A stretch of 26,645 nucleotides of DNA from Candidatus Caenarcanales bacterium. GTDB lineage: Bacteria; Cyanobacteriota; Vampirovibrionia; Caenarcaniphilales; Caenarcanaceae. Each line of letters opens with the position of its first letter. Position 1 is the first letter of the stretch. Made by a program: the position numbers and the translations under genes. The stretch is taken from contig CANLFK010000009.1 of the NCBI GenBank assembly GCA_947489925.1, positions 1 through 26,645 on the forward strand, given 5' to 3'. A model generated the notes under the pieces. That model was not told where the DNA came from and did not search any database. It was given only the letters and a program-made list of their open reading frames with translations. Shown here piece by piece: positions 1 to 8,770 of the stretch.

Positions 1-516
1 CTTGCCCCGTAGGAATTTTATTTTTACTTTTAAAATACTAGCTAATTCTTCCTCTGAGACGCTATTTTGAATTTTTAAATCATTAGCAGTAATTGTTAAT
101 AAATACTCTGAATTGACTAATATGACATTTGATTGATGTCTTTTTTCGATTGAAATATATGGTGTATTTTGATTTTTGATAATTTGGCTTAATATTTTTT
201 CTAGTTTAATATTTATATAATTAGCTCTCTCATTGGCTGTCAATTCAGTTGTTCCGCTTATTTCAAAAATAACTTTTTCATCAAAAATAACATTAGCTTT
301 ATCGATATTAAATAATTCTGAAATTTTTCTTCTTAACTCTGAAATTTCTCCATTAACCAAAGTCGGATTCTTTTCGGGTAAATTAGTAGTAATATCTGTA
401 TTTTTAGAAAGAGTTTTTAATAATTCAGTTGGTTGAGCCAAAGCATTATTAGCATTATTAAAATTACAAAAAACACTAGCAATAAAAAAAACAATAATAA
501 AATAAAACTTAAACAT
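1..516 (-). CDS. MscS-type mechanosensitive channel, N-terminal part (cut by window edge)
   Basis: The reverse strand is open from an ATG at 516-514 to base 1, giving 172 codons with no stop, so the gene continues outside the window. A hydrophobic signal-like segment (residues 4-26) is followed by a periplasmic domain. The region around residues 75-165 has the order of the N-terminal domain of larger MscS-family proteins: a strand pair ending in ISGT, a helix starting with TANERANYI (compare the SxEERA helix in that family), a strand with YISIEKR, and a helix starting with SEEELA. The channel pore itself lies outside the window. No Shine-Dalgarno is visible. It is divergent from the muramidase gene. 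The family call rests on the N-terminal domain only. Confidence 0.6.
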   Translation of the reverse strand, partial: MFKFYFIIVFFIASVFCNFNNANNALAQPTELLKTLSKNTDITTNLPEKNPTLVNGEISELRRKISELFNIDKANVIFDEKVIFEISGTTELTANERANYINIKLEKILSQIIKNQNTPYISIEKRHQSNVILVNSEYLLTITANDLKIQNSVSEEELASILKVKIKFLRGK

Positions 517-570
517 AATTAATATTGAACAGAAAGATAAAAATCTTAAAAAGATAGTCTAGTCAAAAAG

Positions 571-576
571 TATAAT
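571..576 (+). promoter_or_regulatory. Candidate -10 box upstream of the muramidase gene
   Basis: A perfect TATAAT lies in the 137-base divergent gap, 77 bases before the ATG at 654. No good -35 hexamer sits at the usual spacing. In DNA this AT-rich the motif can occur by chance. Confidence 0.3.
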
Positions 577-653
577 CCAAAAGTTTGAATCTTAAGTCTT
601 TCTCTTTATCTTAAAAATTTTTAATAAGTGATCAGAATTGCAAAGAAAGGGGC

Positions 654-1298
654 ATGAAATATTTATCAACTTTTATACTTTTGATCAAATTGGTAAATAA
701 GCTTTTAACTCCAGCCGAAAAAGATTTTTTAATTACAGAATTAGCTCATGAAAGAAAGCTTGAACCAGCTCTTTTGAGAGCCATTGTTGATATTGAATCT
801 TCTGGTCAAGGTTTTTACTCAAAAGACCATGAATTTTCCAATAAATGTAAAGTTAGATTTGAACCAGACTTCTTTCAAAGATTTGCTTCAACTCGTCCAT
901 TTTTCTTGCCAGCTAGTATAAGCATTGAATCAGCCAAAAAAGATAGTCGTTTTACTGGCAGAAAAGCATATGAACAAGCAATTTTGCAATCACCAAGTTC
1001 GGCTATTAAAGCCACTAGTTTTGGTTTAGGACAAATTTTAGGCATGAATTATAAAATAGTTGGTTTTAATTCTTTGATTGAATTTAGTAATGCCATGGAA
1101 AACAGCGAATATCAGCAATTGGAAGCTTTAGTGCGTTTTATTTCTTCAAATACCTCATTATTAATAGCCGCCAGAGAAAAAAACTTTGTAGAAATTGCCC
1201 GCTTATACAATGGTCCTAATTATTTAAGCCGTGGCTATGACCGTAAATTGGCTGATGCTTACAAAATATTAAAACGCAAAAAAATGGTTACCGCTTAA
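654..1298 (+). CDS. N-acetylmuramidase-family protein (DUF3380 type)
   Basis: This 214-residue protein resembles the PF11860 muramidase family, which cleaves peptidoglycan and is common in phage endolysins. Family landmarks appear in order: IVDIESSG with the likely catalytic Glu at residue 48, VRFE at 67-70 (family: FE after the glycine-rich loop), TSFGLGQILGMNY at 121-133 (family: ASWG.FQIMG.N), and LYNGPNY at 184-190. The length suits the catalytic domain alone, with no separate cell-wall-binding domain. Residues 5-14 are hydrophobic but too short for a convincing signal peptide, so export is unclear. The purine run AAAGGGG ends one base before the ATG, too close for a normal ribosome-binding site. 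No phage genes are adjacent, so a domesticated lytic enzyme is a reasonable inference. Confidence 0.8.
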   Translation: MKYLSTFILLIKLVNKLLTPAEKDFLITELAHERKLEPALLRAIVDIESSGQGFYSKDHEFSNKCKVRFEPDFFQRFASTRPFFLPASISIESAKKDSRFTGRKAYEQAILQSPSSAIKATSFGLGQILGMNYKIVGFNSLIEFSNAMENSEYQQLEALVRFISSNTSLLIAAREKNFVEIARLYNGPNYLSRGYDRKLADAYKILKRKKMVTA

Positions 1299-1370
1299 AT
1301 TAATGTGAGTTGAAAATAAAATCTTTCATGCCTTTGTAAACTTCTTTCTTAAGCGGCTTTTTGCGTTTTT
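1271..1370 (+). terminator. Long interrupted inverted repeat at the muramidase 3' end, possible terminator
   Basis: Two nested perfect arms pair: bases 1271-1281 with 1359-1369 (11 bp) and 1291-1298 with 1349-1356 (8 bp, GC-containing). A 9-base versus 2-base internal loop separates them, and the terminal loop is about 50 bases. The left arms lie within the last codons of the muramidase gene and the right arms are followed by T-runs. This could terminate transcription, but the loop is much longer than in a typical intrinsic terminator. Confidence 0.35.
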
Positions 1371-1453
1371 AGTCATCGAACTGACATTAAATTAAAATTT
1401 ACATTATTAAAAAAATAGAACTGAAAAAGTATTTATTGATTATTGGCTTTTCT

Positions 1454-3190
1454 TTAGCGAGACTCTTCAGTGGTAAACATTCCACCCGTCCGAAAAGCTT
1501 TAATTTTGACTTCCCCTTCGCCATCTCTAAAAACAATTAATTCCACTGAAGTACCAATTGGACCTTTTACCAAGCTACTAACCTGAGAAGCACCAAGACC
1601 CGAAGAAGATTTTCCATTAACTGAAATTATTAAATCACCCGCTTTTAAACCCGCTCTTTCAGCACTAGTATCCGGATAAACATATGATATATAAGCCCGT
1701 GAAAATTGTCCCATTCTCATTTCAGCTAACTGCACCCCAATTAAACCAATCGAAGGTATTTTTTTGGGCAGATTTTGCATATTATTACTATCACTATTTG
1801 AAACACCACTTGATACTTTTTTCTTGGATTGTTCTTCTTTCTCTTTTTTCTTTTGATTTTGATTTGGCTTTTGCTTAGCATTTTCCCAAGTAATATTATC
1901 AATCTTTACCTTGTCGCTATCTTTTTCAATTTCCTTTTGTGGAGCGGGCGGAGTCCTTTCAATTTCCCACTTTAAACCCAAAGGAATTTCTTTGATGACC
2001 ATTTTTTTCTCTTCAGCTTTTTGCTTTTCTTTTTCTCTTTCAAAAACTGGCAAAAATATACTCATAATTAAACTAGTAAAAAACAAAGTGGTAATCGGGA
2101 ATAAAGCACTAAAACGCCTTTTCTTTTCATCTTTATAATTATCTTTTTGACTGACTTCCCAAGCTGACCAAGCACCAATCGCAATATAAGAAACTAAACA
2201 CCAAATAGCAATTTGCAAAATAGTAATAGCTAAATCTGGACTATTTAATGATTGATCTGCTCCTAAAGGTGAAATAGTTTTTTTGCTAATAAATTCATTA
2301 ACGGCAAATCGCAATAAAATATAAGGAAATAAAGCCGACAATAAGAAAAAACTAAAACCCGTAAAAAACTCTTGTTTGCCAATAACATGACCGCTACCAG
2401 GCACAAACAAAGACATAATTATCCAGGGCAAATTAGAAGTTTTTTTCTGCGAATCTAGCTTTTCAGGTTTTACGATTTCATCGTTTTTAATTAAAGTAAA
2501 GTCTGTTTGGGCTTCATATTTTTTGATTAATTTAATATGAAAATAAATAGTTACAAAAATTGCAATACTCAAAATCAACCAAGCTGAAACTTTTTGTACA
2601 TCGCTTAAAATATGCTCACTGACAGCTGAATCATATGCCGCATGCAAAATAATACCTTGAATTAAACCTATAATAATAAATAAAGATTTTTTGACTTTTG
2701 AAATATTTAGCGTTGCCTTATAAAGCCCCATTCCCCAAAAAACCGCAAAGAAAATATGAGCAATTAATGGCACAACTCTAGCAATGCTACCTTGTCCGTC
2801 CATACCATAAACAAAGTTCTCAGCCGCCGAAAACCCAAGCGAGCCAGACAATGACTGAGCCAACCAATTATTCTGAAAGTTTTGCTTCCATTTGCCACCT
2901 GACACCATAAATAAGCCCGCCACACTAGCGGTAAATTTGATTAATTCTTCTGTAATGCCAACCAAAAGAAAAAATAAAGGACTCTCTTCACCCGGTGCAA
3001 AATGAATTGATGAATAACGATTAGCATAACCAGCAATAATAGATAAAACTGCCCCAGCCAAAAAGCCAGCCAAAGGAGGTAATACTTTAATAATTGGCTT
3101 GCGAGCAATTAAAAACCATAAAATAAGCAGAGCTGGTATCCATGAATAAATAAAAGCAGTCCAGATATCGATTAGTTTTTGAATATTCAT
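1454..3190 (-). CDS. PrsW-like intramembrane protease fused to a C-terminal PDZ domain
   Basis: A 578-residue protein in three parts. Residues 1-225 form a multi-pass membrane domain with all three PrsW-family motifs: EExxK at 81-85, FxxxE at 120-124 and HxxxD at 183-187. PrsW enzymes are membrane-embedded proteases related to the CAAX-protease (Abi) superfamily and are known for anti-sigma factor cleavage. Residues 253-385 add further membrane segments with a PGSGH motif at 264-268. A charged Lys/Glu/Gln linker (about 385-478) leads to a PDZ domain at 480-567, including SAERAGLKAGDLIISVNG. The gene starts 47 bases after the PBP2 stop codon on the same strand, so the two are probably co-transcribed. 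The substrate is unknown. No Shine-Dalgarno is visible. Confidence 0.8.
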   Translation of the reverse strand: MNIQKLIDIWTAFIYSWIPALLILWFLIARKPIIKVLPPLAGFLAGAVLSIIAGYANRYSSIHFAPGEESPLFFLLVGITEELIKFTASVAGLFMVSGGKWKQNFQNNWLAQSLSGSLGFSAAENFVYGMDGQGSIARVVPLIAHIFFAVFWGMGLYKATLNISKVKKSLFIIIGLIQGIILHAAYDSAVSEHILSDVQKVSAWLILSIAIFVTIYFHIKLIKKYEAQTDFTLIKNDEIVKPEKLDSQKKTSNLPWIIMSLFVPGSGHVIGKQEFFTGFSFFLLSALFPYILLRFAVNEFISKKTISPLGADQSLNSPDLAITILQIAIWCLVSYIAIGAWSAWEVSQKDNYKDEKKRRFSALFPITTLFFTSLIMSIFLPVFEREKEKQKAEEKKMVIKEIPLGLKWEIERTPPAPQKEIEKDSDKVKIDNITWENAKQKPNQNQKKKEKEEQSKKKVSSGVSNSDSNNMQNLPKKIPSIGLIGVQLAEMRMGQFSRAYISYVYPDTSAERAGLKAGDLIISVNGKSSSGLGASQVSSLVKGPIGTSVELIVFRDGEGEVKIKAFRTGGMFTTEESR

Positions 3191-3237
3191 CTGTATATTT
3201 ATGAGTCTTTTTGATCTTTTCCCAATTTAATTTTAAG

Positions 3238-5094
3238 TTAATCCATTATTTCTGCATTGTCTATAGTTAAATTCTCTTGTGGTAAATTTTCTTCATTATT
3301 TTCTTTTTGCCCCGGTAATTTATATTTATGATATTTCCGAAAATAAGCCAAATATATATCTTTAGCTACTGGAGCAGCTACTGAGCCACCATGTCCCCCA
3401 GCTTCCGCAAAAACAATAATGGCAATTTCTGGTTTATCAACTGGTGCATATGAAGCAAACCAACCATGCGTTTTCCGATTAGGCGGGGCTTCTGCCGATC
3501 CAGTTTTGCCAGCAATTTTAATACCTGGTAATTTTGAAGCTTGACAAGTTCCAGTTTCAACACATTCCAACATACCTTCTTTCACAACTTTAGTCGCAGT
3601 TTCAGAAATCTTAAATCTTTCAAGAGAGGGTCTTTTTGGTAATTGATCGCCAATTTGTTTAATTAAAGTTAATTTAGGCACAATACCATTATTAGCTAAA
3701 GCCGCTGTTAGCCTTGCCGCTTGCACTGGTGTTAATTGCAAATAACCTTGCCCAATTGAATAATGCAAAGTATAACCTGGATACCAGCGAGATTTCAAAT
3801 GTTTGGCTTTCCAAGCTTCATCTGGAATACAACCAATACTTTCATCTTGCAATTCAATGCCTGTTTTTTGTCCAGCTCCAAATTTTTTGCCCCATTCAGT
3901 AATACTTTTATCGCTCATGCGAACAGCCATTTTATAAAAAGCAGTATCTCGAGACCAAGCCAAAGCTTTTTGTAAAGTAAAAATTCCAGTAGCACTGGTC
4001 CAGTCACCAAAGCGAGTATTACCCAAATAATAAGCTCCACTAACTGCAATTTTTTCATCTGGTTTTACAGCTTTAGTTTCAAGTGCAACCAAAAGAACCA
4101 GCGGCTTCCAAATACTACCAGGTGCATATGCCGAAATAGCACGGTTTAAAAAAGCTTTTTGTTCACTAATTTGCTTCCACAAGCTCACGCTAACCCTAGA
4201 TGTAAATAAATTAGGATCAAAGTCTGGCTTACTAACTAAAGCTAGAACTTCACCAGTTTGCGTATCGACAACGACAACAGCTCCTTTCAGGCTTTTCATA
4301 GCTTTTTCAGCGGCTTTTTGAATATCTAAATCAATAGTTAAAGTAATATCTTTGCCCGAAGAAGGCTTGGAAGAATTGACATTATTTAGATCTACTCTCT
4401 CTGCTGGCTGACCATATCTATTAATTTTTATACCCTGATAAGCATTAATTCCTCTTAAGTCTTCATCTAGCAATTTTTCGATGCCATATTTACCAATCAA
4501 ATCATGTAATTTACGATCTGGATTATTATTAATTTCAGCTTCGCTAACTTCGCCAGTATAGCCCAAAACATGACTTAAAGACTTACCATGCGTATAATAT
4601 CTGGCGGCTTGCTGTTGAATTGTAATACCCGGTAATTCAATTTGATTTTCATAAATAGCGGCAACCTGATTTAAAGATAAATTAGATTCAAAAGTAAAAG
4701 GTCGCGAATCTTTTTTATTTAATTTATTTAAGCGTCTTTGAATTTCTTTGGGACTTTTCTTGAGGATTAAAGCTAATTTGCGTGAAGTTTTTTCAATATC
4801 TTGCTGAAAAATAATTGATGGCAAAATAATAACTGAGGGGGATTGTTTATTGCTAGCTAAAACTCGGTGATCTCTATCGTAAATAATACCACGAGGAGCG
4901 GCTTGGGTTAAAATATAAGTTGTATTATCTTGAGCTTGTTCCTTATAAAAAGACCCTCTCATTACTTGCAAGAAAAATAGACGAGATAAAATAGCCAAAA
5001 AAGCCAAAACTAAAATCAAAATACTTAAGTTTACCTTCTGAGAATCGGAGGATTTTTCAATATTTATAATATTTTGCCAATCTAAATTACTCAT
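3238..5094 (-). CDS. mrdA: Penicillin-binding protein 2, peptidoglycan DD-transpeptidase
   Basis: A 618-residue class B PBP, the elongasome transpeptidase that cross-links glycan strands during lateral growth. A single membrane anchor spans about residues 21-45. The N-terminal pedestal begins with APRGIIYDRD at 66-75, the typical RGxIxDR motif. The transpeptidase domain carries SxxK at 327-330 (catalytic Ser327), the SxD triad at 381-383 as is usual in PBP2, and KTG at 530-532. The segment SIGQGYLQLTPVQ at 446-458 is also characteristic. The tail after residue 590 is acidic and Asn-rich. It is the first gene of a likely two-gene operon with the PrsW-PDZ gene. FtsI is the other class B possibility, but the SxD triad and overall layout favour PBP2. 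Confidence 0.93.
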   Translation of the reverse strand: MSNLDWQNIINIEKSSDSQKVNLSILILVLAFLAILSRLFFLQVMRGSFYKEQAQDNTTYILTQAAPRGIIYDRDHRVLASNKQSPSVIILPSIIFQQDIEKTSRKLALILKKSPKEIQRRLNKLNKKDSRPFTFESNLSLNQVAAIYENQIELPGITIQQQAARYYTHGKSLSHVLGYTGEVSEAEINNNPDRKLHDLIGKYGIEKLLDEDLRGINAYQGIKINRYGQPAERVDLNNVNSSKPSSGKDITLTIDLDIQKAAEKAMKSLKGAVVVVDTQTGEVLALVSKPDFDPNLFTSRVSVSLWKQISEQKAFLNRAISAYAPGSIWKPLVLLVALETKAVKPDEKIAVSGAYYLGNTRFGDWTSATGIFTLQKALAWSRDTAFYKMAVRMSDKSITEWGKKFGAGQKTGIELQDESIGCIPDEAWKAKHLKSRWYPGYTLHYSIGQGYLQLTPVQAARLTAALANNGIVPKLTLIKQIGDQLPKRPSLERFKISETATKVVKEGMLECVETGTCQASKLPGIKIAGKTGSAEAPPNRKTHGWFASYAPVDKPEIAIIVFAEAGGHGGSVAAPVAKDIYLAYFRKYHKYKLPGQKENNEENLPQENLTIDNAEIMD

Positions 5095-5119
5095 TAAAAC
5101 TCTTATTTTGTAAAGAAAT

Positions 5120-5125
5120 ATAATA
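5120..5125 (-). promoter_or_regulatory. Candidate -10 box for mrdA
   Basis: Reverse-strand TATTAT begins 25 bases upstream of the mrdA start codon, the same distance seen for the candidate boxes before ffh, ccdA and the 25054-25926 gene. No clear -35 hexamer is visible. Confidence 0.3.
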
Positions 5126-5189
5126 GGTTTATTTAATTTACCTTAAAGTTTATTATAGAATTTGAACTGAAATCAATGATTTATCCTGA

Positions 5190-5264
5190 AAAGTCTAACA
5201 AAGCTAAATAAAAATAAAATTTTTCTAAAAGCATTACTTATAAATTTTTTTTGAGTTAGACTTT
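5190..5264. repeat. 10-bp inverted repeat in the mrdA/ycf23 divergent region
   Basis: AAAGTCTAAC at 5190-5199 is perfectly complementary to GTTAGACTTT at 5255-5264, with 55 bases between. It lies in the 213-base gap between the divergent mrdA and ycf23 genes, just upstream of ycf23. It could be a pair of half-sites for a regulator or a chance match. Confidence 0.3.
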
Positions 5265-5307
5265 AAAGTTGAAAAATTCCGATAAAGCTTTTGAGTGAAA
5301 TATATAT

Positions 5308-6045
5308 ATGCTTAATAAACCTTTTTTAAAAATAATTGCTGGTATAGAAAATAGAAATGCAGAAAATGTTTTGGGCATTATTGATGCCGCTGTATTTTGC
5401 AAAGTAAGTGCCATTGATATTTGCGATGATGAACAAATTATAAAATTAGTCAAAAACTTACTTGTAAAGTCAGAAACTAAATTATTTGTCTCTTCTTTAG
5501 ATGCTAAGAATTTGGTTAAAGCGTCCAAATTAGGAGCTGATTATCTTGAATTAGGTAATTATGATCATCTTTATCCAAAAGGCTTAATTATGACTTCCAA
5601 GCAAATTTTAGAAGATGTTAATTATTTACTGAATCGAGATTTATATAATTTATCGGTTACAGTTCCAGGTTATTTAAGCCCAAATGAACAAGCTGATTTA
5701 GCCCAAGAATTATATGAATCTGGCGTTCCAATTATACAAACCGAAGGTGGATCAATTTCAAAAGCTTCACATACTGGTGCAATTGGTCAAATAGAAAAAG
5801 CAAAAATTACCTTAGCTAATACAATTGAATTAAAAATAGCTTGTCCAAATGCTTGTATTATGTCGGCTGGTAGCTTATCCTCAATTACTGTGCCTTTAGC
5901 TTTATCGGCTGGTGCTAGTGGAATTGGAATTGGTAAAGCTATTAGTAATTTATCCTCTCAGATTGAAATGGTAGCGGCTATTCGTTCTATTCAATTAGCT
6001 ATGAATAGTGTTTCAGTTATTCATTCTGATAAATTGGTGGCTTAA
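5308..6045 (+). CDS. ycf23: Ycf23/DUF561 family TIM-barrel protein
   Basis: A 245-residue protein that matches the Ycf23 family along its whole length. The family is encoded in red-algal plastid genomes and cyanobacteria, and its biochemical role is not established. Recognisable segments include IIAGIENRNAENV near the start, ADYLELGNYDHLYPKG (about 91-106; family: AGADMIEIGNFDALYAKG), LSVTVP, IIQTEGGS, and LSAGASGIGIGKAI followed by EMVAAIRSI. The glycine-rich repeats and alternating strand-helix pattern indicate a phosphate-binding TIM barrel. The start is the ATG at 5308, with no Shine-Dalgarno. It is transcribed away from mrdA. It is the strongest lineage marker in the window. Confidence 0.9.
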   Translation: MLNKPFLKIIAGIENRNAENVLGIIDAAVFCKVSAIDICDDEQIIKLVKNLLVKSETKLFVSSLDAKNLVKASKLGADYLELGNYDHLYPKGLIMTSKQILEDVNYLLNRDLYNLSVTVPGYLSPNEQADLAQELYESGVPIIQTEGGSISKASHTGAIGQIEKAKITLANTIELKIACPNACIMSAGSLSSITVPLALSAGASGIGIGKAISNLSSQIEMVAAIRSIQLAMNSVSVIHSDKLVA

Positions 6046-6113
6046 TTAATTTTGTAAAAAAGACTTCAATGCCTTTATACTTTTTAAATTAAATAATACA
6101 AATCGATTTAACC

Positions 6114-7550
6114 GTGATTAAGAGCTTTTCTTCGCAATTTTATGTTTCTAATTCCATGGAATTTGTCGAAAGATTAGCTTATTATGGCGTTAGAATGCTT
6201 TTGTCAATTTATATTGTCGGAGCAGTTTCCGCTGGCGGACTAGAGTTTACGCATATTCAAAAAGGACAAATTTATGCAAGCTGGGCTTTAATTCAGTCTA
6301 TATTGCCAATTGTCTTTGGATCTTTGTCTGATTATTTTGGGCATCGAAAAACTATTTTTGCAGCCATTTGTATTAAAGTAATTGGTTATTTATTGATGGC
6401 AACGCAAACTAGTTTTTTTGGTTTTTGGGCTGGCTGTATGCTTTTAGCGTCTGGGACAGCTTTATTTAAGCCAGCGGTTCAGGGTTTATTAGTTAGTTCT
6501 TTAAATAACAAAAATTCATCTATTGGCTGGGGAATATTTTATTGGTTAATTAATTTGGGTGGTTTTTTAGGTCCTTGGCTGGCTGGCTTTTTGCGTTTAG
6601 TTGATTGGTCTTGGGTCTTTTTTGGTAATGCCTTAATTGTAAGTTTAAACTTTTTGCTTTTATTTTTTCTTAAACCAGCCGAAAATCAATTAACAGATAA
6701 TACAAAAAAAACATTATCCGAACTTTTAAAACTGCCAATTATTACTTTTAAAGAAATGTTCAAGCCAAGTTTAATCAGTTTTTTGCTGGTTTATTCAGGC
6801 TTTTGGATGATGTATAATCAGATTTTTGATTTATTGCCAAATTTTATTGATGATTGGATTAATTCAGCTCCGCTTTTACTGCAAATTGGTGAATTATTTC
6901 ATAATGCGAATTGGATTGAATTAGCAAAAGCTGGCAAACAAATACCGACTGAATGGTTAATTAGCATTAATTGCGGCACTATTTTATTACTTATGATTCC
7001 GTTTTCTTTTTTCTTTAAGCGAATAGATTTAATTACTTCAATGATTATTGGAATTTTAGTAGTTTTAATTGGTATGTTTTTGTTTGGCTTTTCTCAGTCA
7101 GCTTTGATTTGTATTATTGGTATTATTGTTTTTTCAATTGGAGAAATGGGAGCTAGTCCACGCATGCGTGAATATTTAGGTTTAATCTCACCCAAAGGCA
7201 AAGAAGGACAATATATGGGTTATGCAAATTTACCCGAAGCAATTGGTTGGGGTTTTGGTAGCTTGGTGGCTGGCTATTGGTATCAAGTTCATTCGGATAA
7301 GCACTCTTTGGCTTTAAAATATTTAACCGAAAAATTAAATTGGTCTGCTCAATCTGCTAGCGAATTACCTAAAGATCAAATTTTAATAACTTTATCTAAA
7401 GCTTTACATTTAAATTCTTTTGAATTAAGTCAATTCTTATGGTTGGCTTATAGTCCACAAAAAATTTGGTATTGGTTTATTATGATTGGCTTTTTAACCG
7501 TAATTGGTCTTTTATTTCACCAAAAATACTTCAAAAAAAATAATACTTAA
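6114..7550 (+). CDS. POT/PTR-like major facilitator transporter
   Basis: A 478-residue inner-membrane transporter with about 12 hydrophobic segments. The N-terminal motif MEFVERLAYYG (15-25) contains the ExxER signature of proton-coupled oligopeptide transporters: Glu16, Glu19, Arg20, then Tyr23-Tyr24. GSLSDYFGHRK at 69-79 is the MFS motif A loop between helices 2 and 3. GIFYWLINLGG at 140-150 resembles the PTR signature FYxxINxG. This suggests proton-driven uptake of peptides or similar small substrates, but the substrate cannot be read from sequence. The start is GTG at 6114, 68 bases after ycf23, with no Shine-Dalgarno. Co-transcription with ycf23 is possible. Confidence 0.78.
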   Translation: MIKSFSSQFYVSNSMEFVERLAYYGVRMLLSIYIVGAVSAGGLEFTHIQKGQIYASWALIQSILPIVFGSLSDYFGHRKTIFAAICIKVIGYLLMATQTSFFGFWAGCMLLASGTALFKPAVQGLLVSSLNNKNSSIGWGIFYWLINLGGFLGPWLAGFLRLVDWSWVFFGNALIVSLNFLLLFFLKPAENQLTDNTKKTLSELLKLPIITFKEMFKPSLISFLLVYSGFWMMYNQIFDLLPNFIDDWINSAPLLLQIGELFHNANWIELAKAGKQIPTEWLISINCGTILLLMIPFSFFFKRIDLITSMIIGILVVLIGMFLFGFSQSALICIIGIIVFSIGEMGASPRMREYLGLISPKGKEGQYMGYANLPEAIGWGFGSLVAGYWYQVHSDKHSLALKYLTEKLNWSAQSASELPKDQILITLSKALHLNSFELSQFLWLAYSPQKIWYWFIMIGFLTVIGLLFHQKYFKKNNT

Positions 7551-7675
7551 ATAAAAAACAAATATTAAGCAAGACGATTGAGTTTAAAATTTGTTCCATA
7601 GCTAAATTTAATGGATTATTTGAGCATTTATGACTAGACTTTTATAAAATTATTTAAAATGTCAGAAAAATATTT

Positions 7676-8752
7676 ATGTTCAATTCTAATTCTAAAAATT
7701 CACAGAATAAAAATTTAATTAGTTTATTATTCTTAGGTTTCGCTTTTTCAAGCTTTAATCTGGTAATTCCAAGTTTTGCTTTATCTAATCAGGAATTTAA
7801 TTCAATTCAGAAAGAAGGAAAAGCTTCTTGGATTGGTGAACGATTTCAGGGTAAAAAAACAGCTAGTGGCGAATTATTTGATATGAATGATTTAACCGCT
7901 TCTCATGCTACTTTACCTTTGGGATCAATTGTTCAAGTAACTTCTTCCAAAACTAAAAAATCGGTTAATGTACGCATTAATAATCGCTCTGAAATTGACA
8001 ATGGTCGCATTATTGACCTATCAAAAAGAGCGGCTGAGCAAATTGGTTTAGTTGAAGAAGGAATTGGTTTAGTTAGTTTAAGCTTGCCCTTGTCGAATAA
8101 AACAATTTCTAATTCAACTTCTAACTCGGGATCTAGTTCTCTTAATATTTATTCTAATTCAAATAATAGTAGTTCAAGCAATACAAATTCAACGAGTAAA
8201 TTTCAAATTCAATATGCTTCATTTTTTGACTTAGAAAATGCAATTGATTTTAAAACTGAATTGAAAAAGAAAAAAATCGAAACTGAAGTTGAGCCAGCAA
8301 AAGCTTCAGATGGTCGCAGTATTTATAGAGTTAATAGCTTTCAAAAGTTTAATTCTAAATTAGAAGCCAAAAACTCACTTGATTCTTTAGCACCACAACA
8401 AGGGCTTATTACTGCTTATAATAATTCAAGTATTAATACTGCTAAGCCAGCTGTTTCAACAACTAATGCGACAACGGTTAAACCAGCATCTAATACCACT
8501 TCAAACTCATTTGTTAAATCTTTTGAGTATGGAGTTCAGTTTGGAGCATTTGAAAAGCCTGATTATGCCAAAGAAATGCAGGCTAAATTATTAAAGTTAA
8601 AAAGTATTAAAACTATCATTTATCAATTTCCAGATGATAATAAAAAGTTATACCGAGTTTTAACAAATCAACCTTTTAGTACTAAAATTGCGGCTAATAA
8701 ATTCCTAGAAGAAAATGCAGTTAGTGGTTTAATTCTTACTTTCGTCAAATAA
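7676..8752 (+). CDS. rlpA: RlpA-like septal-ring protein with two SPOR domains
   Basis: A 358-residue exported protein. A hydrophobic signal segment (13-36) ends in SFA. The double-psi beta-barrel at 45-137 has the RlpA pattern GKASWIGERFQGKKTASGE, then SHATLPLGSIVQV and GRIIDLSKRAAEQIG. RlpA proteins are lytic transglycosylases that prefer peptidoglycan lacking stem peptides. Glu66 and His77 match conserved positions, but the usual VRINDRGP motif reads VRINNRSE, so the conserved Asp is Asn103. A Ser/Asn-rich linker leads to two SPOR-like domains, about 175-247 and 283-358. SPOR domains bind denuded glycan at division sites. The 3' end converges with the lytic transglycosylase gene, 18 bases away. 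Confidence 0.85.
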   Translation: MFNSNSKNSQNKNLISLLFLGFAFSSFNLVIPSFALSNQEFNSIQKEGKASWIGERFQGKKTASGELFDMNDLTASHATLPLGSIVQVTSSKTKKSVNVRINNRSEIDNGRIIDLSKRAAEQIGLVEEGIGLVSLSLPLSNKTISNSTSNSGSSSLNIYSNSNNSSSSNTNSTSKFQIQYASFFDLENAIDFKTELKKKKIETEVEPAKASDGRSIYRVNSFQKFNSKLEAKNSLDSLAPQQGLITAYNNSSINTAKPAVSTTNATTVKPASNTTSNSFVKSFEYGVQFGAFEKPDYAKEMQAKLLKLKSIKTIIYQFPDDNKKLYRVLTNQPFSTKIAANKFLEENAVSGLILTFVK

Positions 8753-8770
8753 AATAATAAAATATAGTCC

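Noticed and set aside
233..436. Plus-strand open frame of 67 codons
   Set aside because: It is antisense to the MscS-type gene fragment, which has coherent domain similarity.
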